NCBI GenBank assembly: GCA_046199005.1
Contig: CP176050.1
Location: 620,001-684,000, forward strand
Length of the DNA stretch: 64,000 nt
Reading direction: 5' to 3'
DNA from: Ascidiimonas sp046199005
GTDB taxonomy: Bacteria > Bacteroidota > Bacteroidia > Flavobacteriales > Flavobacteriaceae
Position numbers and translations under genes: made by a program. The notes under the pieces are model-generated. The model saw only the letters and a list, made by a program, of their open reading frames with translations, did not search any database and was not told the DNA's origin. Below are positions 25,206 through 32,133 of the stretch, in pieces (positions within the stretch are counted from its first letter, which is position 1; every line of letters starts with the position of its first letter).

Positions 25206-25376
25206 TTACAATAGATCATCGGGACCTATCCAATAACAAATGACGCAGGGCGGTTCTTCGTCACCAATCCAGCAAAGAGCATGTCGGATTTCATAGCAAC
25301 CGTAGTCGCCGCCTTTAATTTTTTTCTGATCTTCTTTTTTGAGTGGTGTGCCCAACCCTGAAATTTTGCGAATCAT
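25206..25376 (-). CDS. Small double-glycine leader peptide, putative RiPP/bacteriocin precursor 1
   Basis: 56 residues from the ATG at 25376 (MIRKISGLGTPLKKEDQKKI), a charged leader that ends in KGG, the usual cut site of peptidase-C39 transporters. The core after GG is 33 residues with four cysteines (YGCYE, HALCW, PPCVIC), several aromatics and an acidic tail (GPDDLL). An upstream ATG at 25418 would put a hydrophobic stretch before the leader and is less likely. No modification enzyme or C39 transporter is adjacent. The product may be a disulfide-bonded peptide or a precursor modified in trans. Confidence 0.55.
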   Translation of the reverse strand: MIRKISGLGTPLKKEDQKKIKGGDYGCYEIRHALCWIGDEEPPCVICYWIGPDDLL

Positions 25377-25445
25377 AATTCGGATTTTTAAAATTAAACA
25401 TATAAATAAGGAGGGCACAATCGAATTTTAAATATAAGAAAAATC

Positions 25446-25820
25446 TTATACATAAAATAGTTGTTTCCACGGAATCACAAAAGGTAGCACTACACACCAG
25501 ATCATGAAGAAAAAAGCCATTCCGCCAGGATAAAGCTTATTTTGAATCATAGCAGGGATACAAACCGCTACTAACCAAAGACCTTTATAGATAAGTTGAA
25601 ATACCAGGATCAATGCCATTTTTTGTGGGAGAAACATCCCTATGATCGAGATCATAAAAATAGCAGCCCATAGGGCTCCAGTAAGTCTTATGACTTCTGA
25701 ATACTCATAAGCGCCCGAGAAGACAGAAATAGCTGCATATTTTGGAAAAAAGAGGCTTGAGATACTGATCCAACCAGCCACCAGAATATTAGCAGCATAT
25801 ACAATTTTTAGCGAAATCAT
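25446..25820 (-). CDS. Small integral membrane protein (four predicted helices)
   Basis: 124 residues, mostly hydrophobic, with about four transmembrane segments separated by short loops (for example ALWAAIFMISIIGMF and LILVFQLIYKGLWLVAV). The layout resembles DoxX-like or DUF4345-like small membrane proteins, but no diagnostic motif was recognised. It starts 11 bases after the SRPBCC gene on the same strand, so the two are probably co-transcribed. Confidence 0.55.
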   Translation of the reverse strand: MISLKIVYAANILVAGWISISSLFFPKYAAISVFSGAYEYSEVIRLTGALWAAIFMISIIGMFLPQKMALILVFQLIYKGLWLVAVCIPAMIQNKLYPGGMAFFFMIWCVVLPFVIPWKQLFYV

Positions 25821-25831
25821 TTTTTTATGGT

Positions 25832-26320
25832 TTAGTTAATTTCTTTTTCTGCAATTTGTTTAAGGTGTTGCATTACCTGAGGAAGTATTTTTCTGAATTT
25901 TGCACCAAATACATGGGCAAATAGTTTTCCGCTGAATCCCTTAAACCAAACCTCATGCGTAAATACCGTTTTATTTTCTACAGCAGTAAGATACCGTTTT
26001 ATGTAAAGAGCGCCCATGGGTAACTTTGTTTTAAATGTATAAGTTTTACCTGGCTCTACTGAGGTAATCTCAAAAGTAGATTTTCGGTTTTCGAGAGAAA
26101 TGATATATCCTTTATTTCCTGTTGAAAAATCACCTTGTATTTCCGCATCTCTGAGTCCGCTATCCCATTGTTTCCAATTGTGAACATCAGTCCATATTTT
26201 CCAGATAGCTTCCGGCCTTGCAGTTGTGGTAAGCGTATGCGAAAAATGACGATTGCTTTGCAGAAAAGAAGTTGTTGTCGCAGCAGATGAAGTATCCGTA
26301 GTGGTCGAAGAGGATTTCAT
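25832..26320 (-). CDS. SRPBCC (START/polyketide cyclase-like) family protein
   Basis: 162 residues. After a Ser/Thr-rich start, the sequence follows the helix-grip fold: RPEAIWKIWTDVHNWKQWD, then GSLEN-like strands, an EITSVEPGKTYTFKT strand and a long C-terminal helix (RKILPQVMQHLKQIAEKE). These proteins bind small hydrophobic ligands or act as simple cyclases. The ligand is unknown. It is downstream of, and likely controlled with, the Crp/Fnr-type regulator 67 bases away on the same strand. Confidence 0.7.
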   Translation of the reverse strand: MKSSSTTTDTSSAATTTSFLQSNRHFSHTLTTTARPEAIWKIWTDVHNWKQWDSGLRDAEIQGDFSTGNKGYIISLENRKSTFEITSVEPGKTYTFKTKLPMGALYIKRYLTAVENKTVFTHEVWFKGFSGKLFAHVFGAKFRKILPQVMQHLKQIAEKEIN

Positions 26321-26387
26321 GTTTTTTGTTTACAAAACTAAGATCAGATATTGCGATTACACTTACCGTATGGTAACTTCAGGATGC

Positions 26388-26957
26388 CTAAAGAATATTT
26401 TTTCGGATTCTGCTGAGCGATTGTGGAGTCACCCCCAGAAAAGAAGCTATGTATTTTTGAGGCACACGTTGCAATAATTCGTTTTGGCTTTCTGCCATTT
26501 TTTGGTAGCGGCGCTCAGCAGTTTCATTCTGAAGGTCTTCCAGAATTCTTTCGGTGAAATACTGGACTTCTTCAGTGATTTTACGAGCGAATCGAGACCA
26601 GGAAGGAAGCTGCAACAACTCTTCGTTGTCTTGGTAACTAATACGCCATAGATCACTATCCTCGATCGCTTCAATATTTTCTTTAGCGGGCTGTTGCTTG
26701 GTAAAGCTTCGTTGTGAAGTAAAAAAATAAGGTGCAATAGTGAAAAATTTAGTGATATCGTTCCCGTCTTTCCAAACAAAAAAGCGGAGAAGACCGTTTT
26801 CTATGAAGTATAAATGTCGGCATATGTCGCCTTCCTTTAAGATAAGATCTCCTTTTCTGTAGGATATGGGCTCTGCAACTTCTGAAACGTATCGCCAGAC
26901 TTCTTCAGACAAAAGGGTGTAATTTTCTACAAAGTTTTTAAATGAAGAAGATGGCAT
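26388..26957 (-). CDS. Crp/Fnr-family transcriptional regulator
   Basis: 189 residues. The cNMP-binding jelly roll covers about 10-125 (YRKGDLILKEGDICRHLYFI, ENGLLRFFVWKDG). The C-terminal helix-turn-helix is short (VPQKYIASFLGVTPQSLSRI), the usual Bacteroidetes form. The canonical cAMP-contact Arg-Ser pair is not evident, so the signal is unknown. It is followed on the same strand by the SRPBCC and membrane-protein genes, which are its likely targets. Confidence 0.82.
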   Translation of the reverse strand: MPSSSFKNFVENYTLLSEEVWRYVSEVAEPISYRKGDLILKEGDICRHLYFIENGLLRFFVWKDGNDITKFFTIAPYFFTSQRSFTKQQPAKENIEAIEDSDLWRISYQDNEELLQLPSWSRFARKITEEVQYFTERILEDLQNETAERRYQKMAESQNELLQRVPQKYIASFLGVTPQSLSRIRKNIL

Positions 26958-27142
26958 GGCATTGATTTAATTCTCAAAAATAGAAATTAATCTTCTAGCC
27001 GTCTTTTCGATACTAATGTTATATTTTTTATCTCCTCAGAGTATGTATTTACATTTGATATGTAATGAGTATCGTTTAAATGTAGAAGAAAAAAAGAGTT
27101 ACTTAAAAACAGCAACTCTTTTTCAAATAAATTTCTTTTGGC

Positions 27143-27307
27143 TTATTTGTAATTACAATCTGCTGTTAGATTCGGATCAACCGTATCGCATGAGCATGAA
27201 TAACCACAACAGGTGTTCGTTCGACCTCCTTTGATTTCTGAAACTGTGGAAAGATCAGAAATCTTTTTCTTGTTTAAGTTTAAGCCGTTTAATTTCTTTT
27301 TTTTCAT
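27143..27307 (-). CDS. Lanthipeptide-like double-glycine precursor peptide 2
   Basis: 54 residues, not in standard long-ORF calls. The leader MKKKKLNGLNLNKKKISDLS closely resembles Bacteroidetes class I lanthipeptide/natural-product precursor leaders (LxLNKKxIS-L), and ends VSEIKGG. The core of 26 residues holds five cysteines (CCGYSCSC and DCNYK) with Thr and Ser residues that could be dehydrated. It is divergent from the TPR protein gene. No LanB/LanC or radical-SAM enzyme is in the window, so any modification must come from genes elsewhere. Confidence 0.65.
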   Translation of the reverse strand: MKKKKLNGLNLNKKKISDLSTVSEIKGGRTNTCCGYSCSCDTVDPNLTADCNYK

Positions 27308-27433
27308 AATTTAGAGTTTATAATTACAAATTAAATATATTAATTCTTACATTTTTTGATATTAAGTTTAACTAAAGTTTATGTTTTTTTATAATACTAA
27401 ATAGTTAATTTTCAGATCTAAACAGGTTTTATT

Positions 27434-28543
27434 TTGACTAAAATATTTCAAATCATCGTCTTGATTTTGCCATTCTTGCCTCAGGCTCAAACAGATGGTC
27501 TCAATCGATTTTCAGAAGATAGTATTCAAACATCTGAAAAATCATTAACCAATCTTAGTTTGTTAGCAAAAACATATGAGAATATGGGTAATTATGACAG
27601 AGCCATTTCGATATATGAAAAAGCCATCAGTCTTAATAATGAATTAGACGACTTCAAATTCAAATTATCGAAACTATATGTAAAAAAATTTCGCTACAAC
27701 GAGGCTAAGAAGCTATTGGATGAACTCCTTACAAAAAATCCGAAAAATGCTTCCTACTTTTATGAAAGAGGTCTTGTTTCTCAAAAGCTAAAGGATAGTA
27801 CATCTTTAAGCTTCTATAAAAAAGCTTATTTAATAAATCCTAATCATATTCCATCTATTCAAAAGCTGGCAACCTATTATATTCTGAATGAACCAAAAGA
27901 TTCTGGATTGGTATTCATTGAGAACGGATTAAAAGTTAATAATACCAATACTGTATTGATTAATCTGAAAGCACAATATTTATTTTTTAACAGAAATTAT
28001 CAAAGTGCAATTGAGTATTTTGAAAAATTACTTAAATATGGAGAAGACGATGATTACATTTATGAAAAGCTCGCGGAAGCCAACAATCAATTAGACAATC
28101 TTGATGAAGCTCTAAAATATTATAAAGAATTAGGTGAACGCAATCCAAAGAGCCCGTCAATTCAGTATGAAATAGGAGTGCTTTATCAAAATAAACAAAA
28201 TAAGGATAGTGCAATTTTCTACCTTGAAAAAGCCCTTGATCTTAAAGAAGTCACAAATGTAAATGAGTATTTCAGATTGTCTGAGTTATATACAGAAAAA
28301 AAAGATTATGAACAGGCTATTTTTTATTTGAAGGCAATGCTACGCGAAAAACCAGATTATTACTTTGGATATTATCAAGTTGCTTTTTTGGCGGACAACT
28401 ATTATACAGATCCAAAACTCAGGATGCAATACTATAAAAATTTCAAAAAAAATGTTCCGGAAGGTGTGCCGATGGAAGAATATCTGGAATATGCTGATAA
28501 ACGAATATCTGAGTTAAGCGCAGAAATACATTTAAAAAACTAA
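27434..28543 (+). CDS. Secreted tetratricopeptide-repeat protein
   Basis: 369 residues with a signal peptide (MTKIFQIIVLILPFLPQAQT) read from a TTG start; no in-frame ATG precedes the signal sequence. The mature protein is a row of about eight TPR units (for example YENMGNYDRAISIYEKAISL, LDEALKYYKELGERNPKSP). Such proteins are scaffolds. It is followed 4 bases later by the erythromycin-esterase family gene, so the two are an operon. The divergent neighbour encodes the lanthipeptide-like precursor. Confidence 0.75.
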   Translation: MTKIFQIIVLILPFLPQAQTDGLNRFSEDSIQTSEKSLTNLSLLAKTYENMGNYDRAISIYEKAISLNNELDDFKFKLSKLYVKKFRYNEAKKLLDELLTKNPKNASYFYERGLVSQKLKDSTSLSFYKKAYLINPNHIPSIQKLATYYILNEPKDSGLVFIENGLKVNNTNTVLINLKAQYLFFNRNYQSAIEYFEKLLKYGEDDDYIYEKLAEANNQLDNLDEALKYYKELGERNPKSPSIQYEIGVLYQNKQNKDSAIFYLEKALDLKEVTNVNEYFRLSELYTEKKDYEQAIFYLKAMLREKPDYYFGYYQVAFLADNYYTDPKLRMQYYKNFKKNVPEGVPMEEYLEYADKRISELSAEIHLKN

Positions 28544-28547
28544 ACGT

Positions 28548-30275
28548 ATGAGCTTGAAAAAGCATTGTTTACCTTTAGTATTCTTTTTCTTCTTTTCGCT
28601 TCTAGGTTACAGTCAGTTCTTTCTGAATTTAGACTTTGAAGAAACTATAGCTGATAGTAGAAATCCTAGAAAATGGAACCTTTATAATAAAGGTTATGAT
28701 GTTGAAGTAGATTCGTTAGTCAGCTTCAATAAAAATGCGTCATTAAGAATAATAGATTCTGATTCGATAAAAAAGTCTCCATTTATAGCGGTATTAAAAA
28801 TTCCGCCTGCTCTTGTCAAGACTGATAGTTTATCTATTAAAGCAAATATTAAGATAGAAGAAAATGCAACTGGTTTTGCAGGAATATGGATTAGAGGTAT
28901 AAATACACGAAGCGAGAATTTATTTTATAAAAATTCAATAAGTCAGCCTGTTGCTCGTGACAATAAGTGGCATGAAGTTTCTCTTAGTATTCAAATCCCA
29001 GCAGATACTGATGATATTACGTTTGGTATTATTGCCAAAGGGTTTGGAACGTACTGGATAGATAATCTAGAGATCACGGTTAATAACAAAAGTTTTATTG
29101 ACAAAAATTTATCGGTACGCATACCTCATAAAAGCGAAATCGCATGGTTAAATAAAGTCATTAGACCCATAAGAAGCCTAAATGAAGACGGAACTTTAAA
29201 TGACTTCAGCTTTCTTGAAAATTTTGTAAATAATAAAAAGATAGTAGCATTAGGTGAAGCTAGTCATGGTACCTCTGAGATTTTTATACTCAAGCATCAG
29301 ATCATTAGATATCTGGTCGAAGAAATGAATTTTGATCAATTTTTGATGGAGGCCCCTTTGTTAGAGGCAGAGAAGATGAAAGAATGTTTTAAATCTGAGA
29401 AGTGTGACTCATTAGATCTTGCGAATACCCTGATTTATTGGACTTGGAATACAAAAGAAATGAAAGATTTGATGCAGTGGATCAAAGAATTTAATAAAAA
29501 TGAAAGTACCAATATAAATTTTGCCGGGTTTGATGTTCAAGGCTATAGGCTTGCAGGATCTCTCCTTTCAGAATACACAAAAGGAAAGGAATTAGATTCT
29601 CTAAAATCAATTTTGCAGTGGATAGATCGGTCAACATCTTCAAAAGATCAATTGAATAATTACAATCTTTTCAAGATAGTAGCTAAAGATATTCAGAATC
29701 AAATTATCACATCAAAACTCTCTAATGAAATAAAGGATAAACTGCAATTGAGCTTAAAGCTAATCGATCAATACTTAGAGTTCAAAACAGCAAGAAGTAG
29801 TCGCGACAGAAATATGGCTGAGAATGTGAAATATCATGTTGATAGAGAAAAACCGAATGGCACCATATTATGGGCTCATAATGGACACATTAAGCAAACA
29901 GGAGAAAGTATGGGGAGGTTTCTTGCAGAGGAGTACGGTGAAGATTATGTAAATATAGGATTTGCTTACCACGATGGATTTTATAATACACGAAAGAATT
30001 CAAAAATTCATGCTGTAAAATCCCAGGCATCTTTTCCTGGAACATACGAATACTTTTTTAAACAAGCCAATAGCCCTGTTTTCTTCATAAATCTCAGAGA
30101 TTTGCGAAAGAATGATAAGAACAAGTGGCTTTTTGAATTTTTAGAATTCAGAGTTGCGGGCGCAAGCTATCAGGCAGATGAATTTTTTAATACCGACTTA
30201 GTGAAAGATTTTGATGGGATTATTTTTATAAACACATCAACTCCTTCTCATCTTCTCCAGCAGGAAGCAGACTAG
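28548..30275 (+). CDS. Erythromycin-esterase family protein with N-terminal carbohydrate-binding-like domain
   Basis: 575 residues with a signal peptide. Residues about 25-180 form a jelly-roll-like region (LNLDFEETIADS ... IDNLEITV) as in secreted beta-sandwich domains. From about 190 the erythromycin-esterase fold follows: VALGEASHGTSEIF with the catalytic-site histidine, FLMEAPLLEAEK, FAGFDVQGYR and ILWAHNGHIKQTG with the second histidine. Known relatives (EreA/EreB) open macrolactones by water activation, but most family members have unknown substrates. Being exported and beside precursor peptides, it might act on a peptide or lactone product; this is inference. Confidence 0.78.
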   Translation: MSLKKHCLPLVFFFFFSLLGYSQFFLNLDFEETIADSRNPRKWNLYNKGYDVEVDSLVSFNKNASLRIIDSDSIKKSPFIAVLKIPPALVKTDSLSIKANIKIEENATGFAGIWIRGINTRSENLFYKNSISQPVARDNKWHEVSLSIQIPADTDDITFGIIAKGFGTYWIDNLEITVNNKSFIDKNLSVRIPHKSEIAWLNKVIRPIRSLNEDGTLNDFSFLENFVNNKKIVALGEASHGTSEIFILKHQIIRYLVEEMNFDQFLMEAPLLEAEKMKECFKSEKCDSLDLANTLIYWTWNTKEMKDLMQWIKEFNKNESTNINFAGFDVQGYRLAGSLLSEYTKGKELDSLKSILQWIDRSTSSKDQLNNYNLFKIVAKDIQNQIITSKLSNEIKDKLQLSLKLIDQYLEFKTARSSRDRNMAENVKYHVDREKPNGTILWAHNGHIKQTGESMGRFLAEEYGEDYVNIGFAYHDGFYNTRKNSKIHAVKSQASFPGTYEYFFKQANSPVFFINLRDLRKNDKNKWLFEFLEFRVAGASYQADEFFNTDLVKDFDGIIFINTSTPSHLLQQEAD

Positions 30276-30299
30276 GGTGATCTGTTCAGGTAATTTTAT

Positions 30300-30392
30300 G
30301 GCAACACAAAAGGATCTAATACCCAGAGGCTTGCCTGGAAATTAAACGTTTTTTTAAACAAATGCTATGGGCTTGCCCTGAGGGAGTTTACT
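30300..30392 (+). repeat. Dispersed intergenic repeat family B, copy 1
   Basis: About 93 bp: ggcaac-caaaaggatctaatacc, gcttgcct, aaattaaacgtttt, gacttgccctgagg-agttta. It is shared with 35849-35942 and 39867-39962, in the same orientation and always just outside a gene end. The function is unknown. Confidence 0.65.
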
Positions 30393-30526
30393 CCTTCCAA
30401 AATTTAATCTCGATTAGATTGAGCTGAAAAAATCTGCTCATGTTTATTCGTAGAAAATAATGAGCCTACCTCTAGTAAATACAAGGCTTCACGAATCATC
30501 ACTTTTAAAAATCAAAAAAATAAATA

Positions 30527-30565
30527 GGAATATTTCCATTATATTGGAATAATTCCATAATTTTG
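30527..30565 (+). promoter_or_regulatory. Putative damage-inducible promoter/operator of dinB
   Basis: Two near-identical palindromes, ggaatatttcc (30527-30537) and ggaataattcc (30546-30556), lie 19 bp apart centre to centre. A -7 box TAATTTTG follows at 30558-30565, 20 bases before the dinB ATG. The overlap with the promoter suggests binding of a repressor dimer pair, likely an SOS-type regulator. Confidence 0.5.
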
Positions 30566-30585
30566 TATCAGTTCCAAAACAACAA

Positions 30586-31800
30586 ATGAATAAAACAGTA
30601 TTACATCTGGATCTGGATACATTTTATGTGTCGGTCGAGCGGCTCATCGACAGCCGCCTTAAAGCCCGTCCGCTGTTGGTAGGAGGCACCAGCAGGAGAG
30701 GCGTAGTGGCAGCCTGTAGTTATGAGACCCGCAGTTTTGGCGTACATTCAGGGATGCCGATGAAAATGGCGAAAGAGTTATGTCCGGAAGCGGTAGTGAT
30801 TAAAGGAAATGCAGGTACCTACAGTAAATTTTCAGATCAGGTGACCGAGATCATCAAAGAAAAAGTTCCTTTATTTGAAAAGTCAAGTGTCGATGAATTT
30901 TACGCGGACCTTACGGGGATGGATCGTTTTTTTGGTTGCTATCAATACGCTTCAGAATTACGTAGTACGATTATAAAAGAAACGGGATTGCCTATTTCTT
31001 TTGGATTATCGGTAAATAAAGTGGTGTCTAAAGTAGCTACCAATGAAGCAAAACCCAACAATCAATTAAAGATCGATCAGGGATTTGAGAAGCCTTTTCT
31101 GGCGCCGCTTTCTATTAATAAGATCCCGATGGTAGGTAATAAAACTTATCAAATTCTCCGGAATCTGGGATTGCGAAAGGTAAAAACCATTCAGGAGATG
31201 CCCGCCGAGATGATGCACAATGTGTTAGGGGCTAACGGGCTTACCATTTGGGAAAGAGCCAATGGCATAGACAATACGCCGGTAATTCCTTTTCACGAAA
31301 GAAAATCGATCTCAACAGAGCGTACTTTTAATAAAGACACTACCGATGTAGCGAAACTAAAAGGAATTTTGCTGGCGATGACAGAGAACCTTGCCTATCA
31401 GTTACGAAGGGGAAGTAAGCTCACCGCCTGCGTGGCTGTTAAGATCCGGTATTCAGATTTCAACACGTACAGCAAGCAGGTTAAAATCCCGTATACGAGT
31501 GCCGATCATGTGTTAATACCAAAGATCATGGAGCTATTTAATTCCCTCTACAACCAACGGTTACTGGTGCGATTGATTGGTGTAAAGTTCAGTCACCTGG
31601 TGGGAGGGAATTACCAGATAAACCTTTTTGAAGACACCGAAGAAAGCCTCAATTTGTATTATGCACTAGACCGTATCAGAAACAGATTTGGAGAGCGCAG
31701 TGTCGTAAGGGCATCTGGCATGGAGGCGGCAACGATCGGCCGTATGCACAATCCGTTTAACGGTCAGCCACCGGTAGTGCTGGCACACCGAAAGCAGTGA
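30586..31800 (+). CDS. dinB: Y-family DNA polymerase (DinB/Pol IV-like)
   Basis: 404 residues. The palm motif LHLDLDTFYVSVE supplies the first metal ligands, and KSSVDEFYADLTGMDRFFG the second acidic pair. YETRSFGVHSGMPM is the fingers motif. The HhH region (PMVGNKTYQILRNLGLRKVK) and C-terminal little-finger domain are present. It performs translesion synthesis. In view of the DnaE-type polymerase immediately downstream, it may belong to a mutagenic ImuB/DnaE2-like cassette rather than acting alone. Confidence 0.9.
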   Translation: MNKTVLHLDLDTFYVSVERLIDSRLKARPLLVGGTSRRGVVAACSYETRSFGVHSGMPMKMAKELCPEAVVIKGNAGTYSKFSDQVTEIIKEKVPLFEKSSVDEFYADLTGMDRFFGCYQYASELRSTIIKETGLPISFGLSVNKVVSKVATNEAKPNNQLKIDQGFEKPFLAPLSINKIPMVGNKTYQILRNLGLRKVKTIQEMPAEMMHNVLGANGLTIWERANGIDNTPVIPFHERKSISTERTFNKDTTDVAKLKGILLAMTENLAYQLRRGSKLTACVAVKIRYSDFNTYSKQVKIPYTSADHVLIPKIMELFNSLYNQRLLVRLIGVKFSHLVGGNYQINLFEDTEESLNLYYALDRIRNRFGERSVVRASGMEAATIGRMHNPFNGQPPVVLAHRKQ

Positions 31801-31851
31801 TGATAGAGCGTGTTGCGAAGTGTTTTAAAAAGGACAAATGGAGATGCTGGT

Positions 31852-32055
31852 ATGAAGAATCAGAGGTCAATAGAAGCAATGATAATGTACGATGTAAAAA
31901 ATATAAAGATAGAGTTAGTTAGTCAGGGAACAGTAGTGGTATCCGATGCAAGGTGCAGCAGGATTCAAAACGGCAGAAAAGAATGCTTGTTCATTTTGCA
32001 ACTCCGGAATGTCAACCAGAGAACAATCGGATACCCGTCTGTAACCACCAGTTAG
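31852..32055 (+). CDS. Small hypothetical protein between the polymerase genes
   Basis: 67 residues from ATG 31852 (an in-frame GTG at 31810 would give 81). Hydrophobic/charged strand-like segments (VKNIKIELVSQGTVVVSDA, KECLFILQLRN) suggest a small beta-rich protein. No family was recognised. It occupies the position where an ImuA- or LexA-like gene is often found in such cassettes, but it does not resemble either. It could be fortuitous. Confidence 0.35.
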   Translation: MKNQRSIEAMIMYDVKNIKIELVSQGTVVVSDARCSRIQNGRKECLFILQLRNVNQRTIGYPSVTTS

Positions 32056-32133
32056 GCCAGATGCCTCATTGAATACTATTCTGGTACTTTCTACTCTTTT
32101 ACCTAAACAAGCAGAAGCAAAAGCCTAAATACG

